Assembly (NCBI GenBank): GCA_020631735.1
Contig: CM036159.1
Span: 95,900,656 to 95,964,655 of the forward strand
Direction of reading: 5' to 3'
DNA: 64,000 bases
Source of the DNA: Saccharum officinarum
Lineage: Eukaryota > Streptophyta > Magnoliopsida > Poales > Poaceae
Shown here: piece after piece, positions 1 to 9,465 of the stretch
Layout: each line of letters begins with the position of its first letter
Position numbering within the stretch: position 1 is the stretch's first letter
Notes under the pieces: generated by a model
Databases searched by the model: none
The model's input: only the letters and a program-made list of their open reading frames with translations
What the model was told of the DNA's origin: nothing
Program-made: the position numbers and the translations under genes

Positions 1-1
1 G

Positions 2-667
2 GACCTCGACGCACGGTTCACGGCGGCCACCTCAGGCTCGGAGTCCGGGGAGTCCGCGGACGCCAGCACGCGGCTCGCAACCACCACCAGCGGCTCGAGC
101 ACGGACAGCAGCAGCAGCGCGGAGACGACGGCGACACGGCACGACGACAACGACGAGGCGGAGCACCAGAGCGCCGAGCGCTCGCCCTCGCCCCACCACC
201 AGGCAGAGCAAGAAGAGCCCGACGACGAGTACCGCTTGCTCGCGCGGCTGCTGGAGCACGACGCGGCGGCGGTGGCGTGCCTGGACGACGAGGTCTCCCG
301 GGTGCTCGTCCTCGACTTCTTCGCGGAGGGCGCCGACCGTCTCATCCGTTCGGCGGCCGGCGGCAGGCCGCTGGACGACGACCGAAGCGAGGCGCTGGTG
401 GGGGCGGCCGCCGACTGGCTGCGTGGCGCGGGGCCGCGGTGGGGCATCGGGGACGTGGTGCTCTCGGGGAAGGCGGCGCTGGACGACATGGAGCGGAGCC
501 GGCGGTGGATGTGCGTGGGCGAGGAGGAGCGCGACGTCGGCGCGGACGTGGAGGGCGCCGTGGTCGACGCGCTGGTGGACGAGCTCGTCACGGAGCTGGC
601 CGTGCTGCCTTGGTGGCCGCGCGGTGATATGGCCATCGATGCGTCGGAGCTAGGATGTGCTCGTTAA
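2..667 (+). CDS. 3' end of a host gene, possible DUF4378-domain protein (5' part outside window)
   Basis: One frame is open from base 2 to the TAA at 665-667, about 221 codons, and enters from outside the window, so no start can be assigned. The first 75 residues are low complexity, rich in Ser, Thr, Asp and Glu. The rest is a compact acidic/hydrophobic domain starting near RLLARLLEHDAAAV and containing VVDALVDELVTELAVL near the end. This ending, with its repeated ELV pattern and a preceding Trp-rich stretch, resembles the DUF4378 domain that closes plant LONGIFOLIA/TRM-type and related proteins; this is a family impression, not a proven match. GC content is very high, as in many grass terminal exons. 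The 3' UTR follows with no further coding sequence. Confidence is high that it is a real coding exon and moderate to low for the family. Confidence 0.6.
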   Translation, partial: DLDARFTAATSGSESGESADASTRLATTTSGSSTDSSSSAETTATRHDDNDEAEHQSAERSPSPHHQAEQEEPDDEYRLLARLLEHDAAAVACLDDEVSRVLVLDFFAEGADRLIRSAAGGRPLDDDRSEALVGAAADWLRGAGPRWGIGDVVLSGKAALDDMERSRRWMCVGEEERDVGADVEGAVVDALVDELVTELAVLPWWPRGDMAIDASELGCAR

Positions 668-1412
668 CTGAGTGTTGACGTCACGTCACAAAGATTTCGT
701 CGGCGAGGTCCCAGTACTAGGAGGAGTCAGGAGGCAGTCCATAGAACGTGTATATGTCAGAGGTTCCGAGTTACTAGCTAGGTACTCAAATTTTGGAGGT
801 TTTTAGGTGTGTCAAGCACTCAAGCTCAAGATTAATGTTTACTGTGACGAGTTTGGTATATATGCCAACGTGTTTTGACTATCTTTTCACTGTATCAATT
901 ATAAGTGGTAATAGAAAGATGCATCTTTTGATGAAGAAGAACTGAGCCACGTTCGAGGAGACGACGACCCCCACTGTGAGTGAAAGTGCCGCAGGCCCGG
1001 AGAGAAAACCTATAGTGTTTCATATATAGGCCTTATCTGGGCTTTGTGGGAGTGGGATTACAAAAAGATAAACGAAAATAAGAATTAATACCTGGCTCGT
1101 GTTTCGATGTAGTACGGGTGTACCAGCTCTTTTCGGCCGCCAAACTCAAGGCGGCAAAGGAAGAGCAGCGCTGGTGATCATGTCCCTCCGGGGCCTCGGT
1201 TGTCTCTTCGCCCGGAGCCCGGAGGTTCTCGGCCCTCGGCCACCACTGTCGTCTATCCGCAACTTGGTGAGTGTGTCTTCGTATCGTATGACTCTGTCTC
1301 CCTGATCCAGATCGGAAATTTCTTCGACACACAGGAATCGTGACGCGGCAGGCGCTATCCGTGCTATAGCCCGAGGCGCTATCTGTGCATTAATTGGAAT
1401 TCTGTACTCGAA
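668..1412 (+). other. 3' UTR and downstream flank; copy 1 of a local duplication (about 804-1150)
   Basis: No ORF of substance. Sequence from about 804 (GTGTCAAGCACTCAAGCTC) to about 1150 (CTCTTTTCGGCCGCCAAACT) is repeated, with divergence and small gaps, at about 5271-6650. This copy has none of the insertions seen in the second, so it shows the empty sites. 1150-1380 is a GC-rich stretch of unknown role. Confidence 0.55.
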
Positions 1413-1535
1413 GGTCTTGTTTGCAATTCAATTCACGTGTGTTGAAGTATAATGGAATGAAATTTAATTTAATTCTACTCCAATCCACTTTAATATATGT
1501 GGATTGAGATGAATACCTACGTATCCAAATAAGAC
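1413..1535. mobile_element. Tourist-like MITE remnant
   Basis: The ends GGTCTTGTTTGCAATTC and ATCCAAATAAGAC are roughly inverted, and the AT-rich interior with AATCCACTTTAATATATGTG resembles the better preserved MITE at 3185-3321. No clear 3-bp target duplication is visible, so boundaries are approximate. Confidence 0.4.
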
Positions 1536-1721
1536 ATAAGAAACATGAATCATGTATGAACTGCGCTACCCTTTACATTCCTCAATCCGCATCGTTTGCT
1601 CAGCTTCATTTGGGATAGCCAGTCTAGTCATGAACCAGCACTTACGTGTTCATACTAATATACCTGTAGTTGTGGATTATCTGATCGACAAGGTGACCAC
1701 GACCGTGGTGACTGACAGGAA

Positions 1722-1808
1722 GAGGCCCCCTGTTGATGACCCAGATATCAGAGCAAAGTTCAGGGACGAAGTTTTTGAGAGGCCCCCTGTTGATGACCCA
1801 GATATCAC
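1722..1808 (+). repeat. 58-bp direct duplication inside the I29 pseudogene
   Basis: GAGGCCCCCTGTTGATGACC begins at about 1722 and again at about 1780, so the peptide RPPVDDPDI occurs twice. The second unit runs straight into the MITE at about 1812. Confidence 0.75.
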
Positions 1809-1811
1809 TTG

Positions 1812-2057
1812 GCCTTGTTTAGTTGGCGAATTTTTTGAGAAATGGTACTGTAGCATTTTGTTGTTATTTTGTAATTAGTGTCCAATCATAGTCTAATTAG
1901 GCTTAAAAGATTCGTCTCGTGAATTTTTTCTAAACTGTGTAATTAGTTTTATTTTTTTTATCTACATTTAATGTTTCATGCATGCGTCTAAAAATTCGAT
2001 GTAACGGAAAATCTTGAAAATTTTTGCAAAATTTTAGGAACTCAACGGCACCAAGGT
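1812..2057. mobile_element. MITE of the grass GGCCTTGTTTAGTT family
   Basis: Starts GGCCTTGTTTAGTTGGCGAA and ends near TTTGCAAAATTTTAGGAACT, with the family core TCTAATTAGGCTTAAAAGATTCGTCTCG (only partly conserved). It separates two coding pieces of the I29 pseudogene. Its right end supplies an AG just before codons that read ELNGTKV, so it may act as a splice acceptor; boundaries are approximate. Confidence 0.6.
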
Positions 2058-2624
2058 TGGCTGGGTTGAGTACCTCGATTGCCTCAACTTTCTAGAGCAT
2101 CATCCCGAGGCTACTGATAAGAAGGTGCACGATGAGATGACTCAAAGAAGTTATAGTAAGCAGGAGGATCTTGTGAAGGCTCTGGAACTGGAGGCCGTGT
2201 GTGTCGACGAGCGAGCGATGAAGGCGAGGTTTGAGGAATGGATGAAAACGTATGAGAAGACCTACCAGGACGAGGTGTCAAAAAAAAAGACCTACCAGAC
2301 GAGGAGGAGAAAGCTATGATGCATGAAATATTTAAGACGGCAGCAATCAGAAGTGACAGGAATAATAATGCAGCAACCCATACCAGAGCCCATTTTGCCC
2401 CAAAACAAGTGGACTATACCGAGGAAGAGATGTATGAACCGCCGAAGAGTGACTGACGAGCGAGCGATGAAGGCGAGGTTTGAGGAATGGATGAAAAAGT
2501 ATGAGAAGACCAACCAGGACGAGGAGGAGAAAGCTATGATGTATGAAATATTTAAGGCGGCAGCAATCAGATGTGACAGGAATAATAATACACCAACCAG
2601 AGCCCATTTTGCCCCAAACAACCT

Positions 2625-2880
2625 GGGCCTGTTTAGGTGTTGTTTAGTTGGTGAAAAAGTTTGGGTTCGGCTACTGTAGCACTTTTCGTTTTATTTGGCA
2701 ATTTGTGTCCAATCATGGACTAATTAGGCTCAAAAGATTTGTCTCGTGATTTACAACTAAACTGCGTAATTAGTTTTTTCTTTCATCTACATTTAGTACT
2801 TTATGCATGTGCCGCAAGATTTGATGTGACAGGTACTGTAGCACTTTTTGGGTTCACTTTTTGTGAACTAAACAGGCTCT
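2625..2880 (+). mobile_element. MITE, left member of a head-to-head inverted pair
   Basis: Begins GCCTGTTTAGGTGTTGTTTA and ends GTGAACTAAACAGGCTC. It shares the core CTAATTAGGCTCAAAAGATT with the element at 1812 and with the inverted element beginning at about 2885. Confidence 0.65.
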
Positions 2881-2884
2881 TAGT

Positions 2885-3116
2885 TGCCCATGCAACCTAA
2901 AAAAGTTTGCACAGTACCTATTACATCGAATCTTGCGGCACATGCATGGAGTACTAAATGTAGACGAAAGAAAAAAACTAATTACACAGTTTAGTTGTAA
3001 ATCACGAGACAAATCTTTTGAGCCTAATTAGTCCATGATTGGACACAAATTGCCAAATAAAACGAAAAGTACTACAGTAGCCGAACCCAAACTTTTTCAC
3101 CAACTTAACAACCCCC
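2885..3116 (-). mobile_element. MITE, right member of a head-to-head inverted pair
   Basis: Nearly the reverse complement of the preceding element (for example AATCACGAGACAAATCTTTT answers AAAAGATTTGTCTCGTGATT). Together they make a hairpin-forming arrangement with arms of about 230 bp. The I29 exon resumes at about 3119 with GTGAACTATACCGAGG, matching copy 1 at about 2409. Confidence 0.65.
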
Positions 3117-3184
3117 TAGTGAACTATACCGAGGAAGAGATGTATGAACCGCCGAAGAGTGACTCTGACTGGGAGAACTATTTA

Positions 3185-3321
3185 GGCTTGCTTGGATGTG
3201 TATATATTTATCTTAATTCACATATATTGAATTGGATTGGAGTGGAATTAAACTAAGTTTTATTCTATTTTATTCTAACCCGTGTGGATGGAAGTAAATA
3301 CATATGCATCCGAACAAAGCC
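3185..3321. mobile_element. Tourist-type MITE with TTA target duplication
   Basis: TTA at 3182-3184 and 3322-3324 flanks a 137-bp element whose ends GGCTTGCTTGGATG and CATCCGAACAAAGCC are imperfect inverted repeats. This is the PIF/Harbinger (Tourist) signature. It interrupts the I29 pseudogene. Confidence 0.75.
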
Positions 3322-3359
3322 TTAATGAGATCAGCCGTATGTATGCTGGAGGGAGGGTA

Positions 3360-3513
3360 GAAAGCTATCAAGAACGATTGACGACACTGATCAAAAGGTG
3401 GAGTGGGACGACACTGGGAGACAGGTATAATATGGGTAAAAGGCTATCCAAGAACGATTGACGACGCTGATCAAAAGGTGAAGTGGTACGACACTGGGAG
3501 GCAAGTATAATAT
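3360..3513 (+). repeat. About 78-bp tandem duplication at the end of the I29 pseudogene
   Basis: AAGAACGATTGACGACACTG at about 3371 recurs at about 3450, and ACGACACTGGGAG..AGTATAATATG occurs twice. The repeat disrupts the reading frame. Confidence 0.75.
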
Positions 3514-3530
3514 GTATATACATGTATTTA

Positions 3531-3838
3531 CTCCCTCCATCCCGAAATAAAAGGACATCTAGGTTTCAAAGAGCCAACTTAAGACGTGCAAAATGACAGA
3601 ACTACCCCTACAGTAAGACACTCATCTGACGTTCCGTGCATCTGGAGATAGTTAGCTTGTGGCCAGGAATTATCGAGAAAAAAAAACAAACTTCTTGCCA
3701 GGAATACTCCCATGCGCTGACGCTGGTGAAAAGCTACTGCAGCTCTGTCCATCAGGTTAGGACTGGAGGCCTATGTGAGCGATTAAACTGGGAAAATTTT
3801 TGAACTCCAGACATCCATTTAATCTGGGACGGAGGTAG
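3531..3838. mobile_element. Stowaway MITE (Tc1/mariner type)
   Basis: A 308-bp element with ends CTCCCTCCATCCCG and CTGGGACGGAGGTAG and TA on both sides (3529-3530, 3839-3840), the canonical Stowaway structure. Confidence 0.85.
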
Positions 3839-5270
3839 TAATTATCTGCACAAGAATCGCTGTTCCTTGAATTGAAATGTGCTCTGCTGGATGTTATACA
3901 TGGAATTAAAAGCAAGTATGACCGAGACTATCCACATTCATGGACCTCTATATTCATCTTTTAAAAGGAATATTTCATCCTAGTCACCACAAAATATACA
4001 GTTTTCCGCATCCATACATCCTCTATATCATCCTCTATCCACTGTGGGCCCACTTGTCACTTTGTCTAAATATATCCATGTGACATCTTGTTTTGAAGTA
4101 TCTATTGCAACGAATTTAATGGTGCAATCGGAATTTAATTTGGTTTTATGGTTTGTGAGTTATAACACTTTTTAGCTAGTTGAATAAGTGGGACCCACAA
4201 TTGCATGCACTGTCACCTGTCTGCTCTCTCGCACGCGTCGTGCAGACGTCCACTATCCCTCTATATTTAGAGGATGGACGCCGGTAACATACGAAGATAA
4301 CGTACGCGGTGCAACTGCTTCATCCTCTATGTCGTACTGGAGGATGAGTTTACAGTAACCGGTGCGGACAGTCTGGGCAAGACTCGGCCACAAGGAAGAC
4401 CAGGGGGGGGGGTGTTAAGGACTTAAGGTACATGTTTGGTGAGTTGTGATTCTCATTTTTATAAAGGGTGAAAAAAGTTGTTTCAGTTAGGTAGAGTTGG
4501 ATTGATGGCTTCATCGTTGTGTTTTGACGAAAGGCTTCAAAGTTGTGTTACTGCAGCAGCGGCTTAGCTGAACAAATTATCTGGATTATGTGGCACACAA
4601 ATAAGATCAGCAATAGATGCGATTCTTAGTCCTCCTGCCATAGCCTATCTAAGACTAGAGTCTTCTCGCATTAGCTTTTTTTAGAACACTTCTGTTGACA
4701 CGTTTTTCATTAAAAGAATAGTTTAACATTTACAATGTTCACCGTACTGCCAGCGCGAGCATCGTAGCCAGCGTGGTGACCACGCACGTGACGTTTAGAC
4801 AAGCCAAGGCGTACACATACATACACAACAGTGACTACATACTGACAGATTTTGCTACGTGAAGCGGCACCTGGAACTCAAAGCAAGCTAAGCAGCGAGG
4901 CAAGGTCTTTGTTGTCGTCGCAATCCAATCACTGCCCTAGGCTAAGATCAGCCGGAGGGCAGTGATTGGGTCATGGAACGGGATCGAGAAACGTGCCATT
5001 CCAGAAGATTGGAACGTATGCCCTTAGCTAAGATCAGCCGGCATGCTTGAGCTGTCGTGGGGCAGGCGCCATCCAAGACGCGGCGATTCCTCAGTTTCTA
5101 GACTTTCCAAGAGATTGAATCATGGAACGGGATCGAGAAACGTGACGTTCTAGGAGAAATGTGGAACGGGGATCGAGAAATGTGGTACGCTTTGGAACGC
5201 TCCTTGACAAAGAGTGATTCCGCGTTCCCGGGCCGTAGAACGTGGCACCATACCACGTTCCCTGTGATCG
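3839..5270. other. Intergenic sequence with short dispersed repeats
   Basis: No convincing coding sequence. AAGTGGGACCCAC (about 4187) is inverted relative to GTGGGCCCACTTG (about 4045), and CATCCTCTAT motifs recur at 4018-4330, suggesting a degraded palindromic MITE. At 4940-5180 two short units recur directly: GCTAAGATCAGCCGG (about 4941 and 5027) and CATGGAACGGGATCGAGAAA (about 4973 and 5121), with a third variant near 5162. Confidence 0.4.
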
Positions 5271-5358
5271 TAGGTGTGCCAAGCTCAAGGCTAATGTTTA
5301 TTTTTCTGTGAGACTGGTATATGTCAACTTGTTTTGATGATCAATGTGTAATAGAAAT

Positions 5359-5623
5359 CAGAGACGGAACCAGGGGACTAGCAGGGGCCGTGCCCCCCCA
5401 AGCACAGTAAGTGTCCTTTAATACCTATATAAATATATGAATTTACAGCTAAAAAATATCAATTTTTACCTATTTTTTATTCAAATATTATGATTTTGGT
5501 TATAAATAGTGTAAAATATTTAAAAAGTTGTTGAATCATATAATTACGTATATTTTAGCACACTAAAAAAATATGATCATATTTGTTTGGCTCCCCTAGC
5601 CAGAATCGCTGGTTCCGTCTCTT
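5359..5623. mobile_element. Non-autonomous hAT-type MITE
   Basis: A 265-bp element with ends CAGAGACGGAACCAG and CTGGTTCCGTCTCTT, a 14-bp perfect inverted repeat apart from the outermost base. ATAGAAAT at 5351-5358 and 5624-5631 is an 8-bp target duplication, as made by hAT transposases. Copy 1 of the flanking duplication reads ATAGAAAG then ATGCATCTT at about 910, the unoccupied site. Confidence 0.85.
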
Positions 5624-5777
5624 ATAGAAATGCTGCATCTTCTTATAGGGGAAAAAAAATGACCCTCGTTTCGACGACCCCATCGTGAGTGACGAACAAA
5701 ACAAAATAGAGTGCCGCAGGCCCGCAGAAAAACGCTACTTCATAGGCCTCGTCTGGGCTGGGTGGGATTAGTAAAAA

Positions 5778-6487
5778 GGAAAAAGTCTACTTTTTATCCC
5801 TACCTATCACGAAAGTCCGCTTTTGGTTCTTCAACTCTAAAACCGGATAAACAAGCCCCTTAACTTTTGAAACCACGCAAATTTAGTCCGTCGGCTGTTT
5901 TGTCCGGTGGTTTTGCCAACCATTGTTTGCTACAGTAACCACGTTTTATTACAGTAACCACGCAGATTTATTTCGTCTGAATCTTTAAAAAATCATAATA
6001 AATCACAGAAAAGTCATAAAATAGAAAATCTAATTTTGTTGAACTCCACGTGAGTAGAGCTACACAGTGAACATATAATATAGTATGCTTTAGTACAAAG
6101 TTTTTGCCTTTTTATTTTTTATTTATTTCAGCTCAATCTTTGAAAAATCATAGTAAAAACTTTGTAATAAAGCATACCATATTATATGTTCACTGTATAG
6201 CCCTACTCATGGGGAGTCCAACAAAATTAGATTTTTCATTTTATGATTTTTCTATGATTTACTATGATTTTTCAAAGATTCAGACGAAATAATCTGCGCG
6301 GGTGCTGTAACAATACGACAGTTACTAGTAGCAACATGTGGTACTGTAGCAATCCCACCTAGCAAAACCGCCGATGGACTAAATCTGTGCGGTTTCAAAA
6401 GTTGAGTGGCTTGTTTGTCCGATTTTGGAGTTGATGGACTAAAAGTGGATTTTCGCGATAGTTGGGGACCAAAAGTAAACTTTTTTC
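5778..6487. mobile_element. Palindromic Mutator-type MITE (710 bp)
   Basis: TAGTAAAAA at 5769-5777 and 6488-6496 is a 9-bp target duplication. The ends GGAAAAAGTCTACTTTT and GTAAACTTTTTTC are inverted, and inverted similarity continues almost to the middle (CGGATAAACAAGCCCCTTAA against TGAGTGGCTTGTTTGTCCG; CAGACGAAATAATCTGCG against CGCAGATTTATTTCGTCTG). The whole element is therefore a long imperfect hairpin. The empty site is seen in copy 1 near 1058 (GGGATTACAAAAAGATAAA). Confidence 0.75.
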
Positions 6488-6662
6488 TAGTAAAAAAAAG
6501 ATAAAAGAAAATAAGAATACCTGGCCCATTCATGTGGGCTTTATTTGGGCTCTTTGTTGATGGCCGTTTCTGGGCGGAAGACATGGCTACGTTTGCTAGG
6601 ATACTCTGTTTCGATGTGTACCTGCTCTTTTCGGCCTTTAAACCCAACACACCATACCCTAG

Positions 6663-6973
6663 GGGTTCGAGTGATAGCTCCAGTGGCTTGGCTCCAGGTG
6701 GAGGACCAGCCGGTCCTGGGTTCGAGCGGTGCTTATCTCAGGATTCCCATGGGGTTTTCCCCCGTTTTCGATAGTTGTCTCTCTCGCGGATAGCGGCGCG
6801 CTCATCGCCTACGGAGCCTCGATGGTTTCGGTGATCTCCAGAAGGACGCGATCTTCATATCTAAGTGTAGTTGTAGGATATGTTTATGTACAAGGGGTGT
6901 GCGTGTGTGATGTTGGCGTGTGTATGTTCATAAACAGATGTGCAGGTGTACCTAGATGAGAGGCGTAAAAAAA
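6663..6973 (+). mobile_element. tRNA-derived SINE with 14-bp target duplication
   Basis: ACACCATACCCTAG occurs at 6649-6662 and 6974-6987, flanking a 311-bp sequence. Near the 5' end are a polymerase III A-box-like TAGCTCCAGTGG and, about 40 bp on, a B-box-like GGGTTCGAGCGG. The 3' part is T/G-rich and ends in a short A run. This matches plant SINE organisation; the family was not identified. Confidence 0.65.
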
Positions 6974-6987
6974 ACACCATACCCTAG

Positions 6988-8094
6988 CTCTTCGTCTTCC
7001 TTCCCAAACCCTCGCGCCGCCGCCTAGCATTTTGAGTTCCTACACCTAGCCTGATCTGACCAAGCACTAAACACCACCGCCCTATCAAGGGTCTGTTTAG
7101 TTCCTAAAATTTTTTAAGATTTCCCATCACATCGAATCTTTAAACACATGCATAAAGCATTAAATCTCCTACAACTGAAAAAAAAACAAGACTGTCTTTT
7201 GGTGTGACAATTGTTGGTGCGTCCCTCCGCCCTCTCCCCGTGCGACAAACCAGCCAAAGAAGGAAAGAAATCATGCGTGCGGTGCGCAAGGAGGTAAATA
7301 CAGAAAGCCAACACAATCACTGCTTTCTTGCCTTCCCAGATCCTATCGCACCCACGCCAGCGCCAATCTTCTGCCCCCTCGCACCAGAAAAAACTTGGAT
7401 GGACTCTGGGCTCATTGCCTCCTGAATGCGCCCCTGACCAGATGCACGACGCGTGGGCTTGACCTGCATCAGGCGACGCGAGGAGTCTCCCTCGGCAGCT
7501 CGCGCGTGCTGGTTCACTTGGCTCCATAGGCTCTCTCGGCTCCACGGTGATTTACTCGCTCGGCTCCCTCGGCTTCGTAGGCTCTCGACTCAACAAATCG
7601 AGCGGTCAGATTCGGAACAGGATGTCGCGGCGGCGGCGGCAGGGGGCTCGCAGCCGCATCGCATAGCAGCAGGTGGCCCAGATCAGCCAGGAGCAGATGT
7701 GCCTCCTCCGGCCTGGATGCTCGCCGCCAGCGGCAGGTGGCCCAGATCAGCGACGTCGACCTCGGCAGGAAGGCGCCGTCCCTGCATCAGGACCATTCCC
7801 CTTCGTCAGCTGCACGCGATTTGTGGAGGTCGCTGCTTCATCCATGAATGCGGCGGTGGGGGTGTGCAACCGGGCCTAGGGCTAATGGCGGCGGCGGCGG
7901 ACTCGTAAGAGACGAAACAAAGACTTTTGAGTAACGATGGAAGTGAGCCGATGGAAGTGAAGCCGAGCCGTCGTTCGTTTGGTGCCGGCTGACTTTGAGA
8001 CGATGGAATCGTGAAGCTGAGCTCCGAAGCGTCGTTTGCTGCTGCCGTAGGACGAAGACCGTGTCCACGCGGCAACCATCGATGTGGGGGGCGC
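6988..8094. other. Gene-flank-like sequence, no gene identified
   Basis: 6988-7050 is C-rich with CTTCGTCTTCCTTCC and looks like a transcript leader. 7093-7190 is a partial GGGTCTGTTTAGTTCC-type MITE (TTTCCCATCACATCGAATC). 7200-7910 is GC-rich with short unrelated ORFs on both strands that I do not recognise; a unit near 7671 (GCAGGTGGCCCAGATCAG) recurs at 7733. 8086-8094 carries the left target copy of the Mutator-like element. Confidence 0.35.
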
Positions 8095-8454
8095 GAGATT
8101 TTGGCATTTCACCCATTATCAAACACCGGTTTCGCACTTTTACCATCGCTCGAACTGGTTTCGCTCCTCTACCATTACGAAGCTGGTGCTACCTGCTCGA
8201 TTACCATTTGGAGAGTTTTGATTTGTAAAAAAAAAAAAGAATACACATGCTTCCACTTCTACCCTGCCGTCTTCTTCTTATCCCCGTGACTAAATCGTTC
8301 CGTTCCTGAGCAAAACGGATCGAGCCTCTCTCTTCTCCTCTTCGTGAGCGAAACGGATCGAGCGCCGCCCCTGGAAGTCGCTGCCCCTGGACGTCGCTGC
8401 CTCCAGCCCAGCTGCTGCCCCAGGCCATCGCTGCCTCCAGCCCAGCTGCTGCCC
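8095..8454 (+). repeat. Left terminal inverted repeat of the MULE
   Basis: Starts GAGATTTTGGCATTTCACCC and ends at GCCCAGCTGCTGCCC, where the captured exon begins. Matches the reverse complement of 12234-12591. Confidence 0.85.
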
Positions 8455-8457
8455 GTT

Positions 8458-8955
8458 GGGATATTTCCTTCCTGGGGTCTTTCACAGAAGCTTTCTTGTA
8501 CCGTTGGGCCGAATAGAGCAAGAGAAGTGTCACTAACTTGCATGCCTGTTACTGCTGAAATGGCAGAGAGGTGGGGACTTGTTAACCACGCCTTGGATGA
8601 CAATGAGGTGGGGACTTGCAACCTATTGTATTCGAGCTGAATATTTGTTTTTAGTAGTTGTTGGTTGATCCTGGAAGCCAGGTGGCATTCTATTGGTATT
8701 ACAACTACAAATAGAAATTAGTACAAATTTCCTATACCGTGTCAAATTCATTGATGAGTATATTTAGAAAATGCATAAGCTCATATCTTTACCGCTCCAA
8801 TTTTCAGGAAAGAGGTCACAACTATTACTATGGGATGACCATCCAGTGGACTCCTCCCGCGCGGCCTCAATGGAGGGAAGCAGCACTTAGAAGGGACCAT
8901 CCAGTGGACTGGAGTCCTCCCAACAACCAGAGCAGTTCAAGGACATGAGAAGAAT
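8458..8955 (+). pseudogene. Captured fragment of a peroxisomal-type enoyl-CoA hydratase (two exons and an intron)
   Basis: The plus-strand frame just inside the left repeat reads GIFPSWGLSQKLSCTVGPNR then AREVSLTCMPVTAEMAERWG and LVNHALDDNE, which matches the C-terminal half of plant monofunctional enoyl-CoA hydratase/isomerase (crotonase family), a fatty-acid beta-oxidation enzyme. After NE comes GT at 8608 and a 200-bp AT-rich intron ending TTTTCAG at 8807. The next exon reads ERGHNYYYGMT, then an 89-bp unrelated insertion with an internal repeat (ACCATCCAGTGGACT at about 8838 and 8896), then EQFKDM at about 8930. The family ending is close to ER.H.YY.GMTKEQF..M. The N-terminal part with the oxyanion-hole residues is absent, so this is not a working enzyme. 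The retained intron means genomic DNA was captured, not mRNA. It runs antisense to the transposase. Confidence 0.75.
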
Positions 8956-9159
8956 GAAGAATGGCTAGGGAGATTGTGCTTTTGCTAAAATGTTTGACAT
9001 TTGTGTGTGCACTTGTAGTAGTGACCAATTTGTATGCAATTGTGAAGAGTTGGTAAAGAGCGTGCTTTGTAGTTGTAGTAGTGACTAACTATGTATGGAA
9101 AATTAATGAATGCAACTATGGATTGGTGTCTCCTGTTTTACAGTGTCCTTTCTTGCAAT

Positions 9160-9440
9160 TTGGACAACATTTTAACAGAATTTTGACAGCATTTTGATAG
9201 CATTTTGACATGATTTGGACAGTATTTTCACAGAATTTTGACAGCATTTCACAGGATTTGGACATCATTTTCACAGAATTTGGACAGATGTTCAGAAACA
9301 CATAAATGACAGAAGTTCACAAATACATAAGTTCTCACACTGACATAAAAGACTTGAGTTCACAAACACATAAGTTCTCACATTGAGTTCACAAATACAT
9401 AAGTTCTCACACTGAGTTCACAAATACAGGATGTTCACAA
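9160..9440. repeat. Short tandem repeats in the MULE between captured exon and transposase
   Basis: 9160-9290 is built from variants of CATTTTGACAGAATTT. 9306-9440 has about five copies of a roughly 29-bp unit, GTTCACAAATACATAAGTTC. They lie in the 3' flank of the transposase gene. Confidence 0.7.
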
Positions 9441-9465
9441 ATACAGGATGACACAAATTTCATGG

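Larger units (their letters stand above)
1669..3513 (+). pseudogene. Broken gene with duplicated cathepsin-propeptide inhibitor (I29)-like exons
   Basis: Exon-like pieces on the plus strand encode VVDYLIDKVTTTVVTDRKRP (from 1669), then after a MITE NGTKVGWVEYLDCLNFLEHH (about 2050), then RAMKARFEEWMKTYEKTYQD (about 2213) followed by a segment like KAMMHEIFKTAAIRSDRNN. The FEEWM..Y.K.Y.D.EEKA...EIFK pattern is that of the I29 propeptide domain that keeps papain-like cysteine proteases inactive; grasses have stand-alone I29 proteins. No protease domain follows. The I29 exon occurs twice in tandem (about 2210-2455 and 2457-3165). Copy 1 has a short insertion with a frameshift near 2280; copy 2 is split by the inverted MITE pair at 2625-3116. 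The tail (about 3325-3513, MYAGGRVESYQERLTTLIKR) is also duplicated and damaged. It is a pseudogene as it stands. Confidence 0.6.
5271..6650 (+). repeat. Copy 2 of the 804-1150 flank duplication, carrying two MITEs
   Basis: Segments 5271-5358, 5632-5777 and 6488-6650 align in order with 804-1150. Shared text includes GCTCAAGGCTAATGTTTA, GTGCCGCAGGCCCG, ATAAAAGAAAATAAGAATAC and CTGCTCTTTTCGGCC. The two interruptions are complete MITEs with target duplications, and copy 1 shows both empty sites. Confidence 0.75.

Noticed and set aside
3955..4380. Possible complete MITE with CATCCTCTAT ends
   Set aside because: Inverted words are present but no consistent termini or target duplication could be found.
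7453..7908. 151-codon plus-strand frame and overlapping minus-strand frame at 7114-7545
   Set aside because: GC-rich, low-complexity, overlapping frames on both strands, no recognisable domain and no conserved start context.
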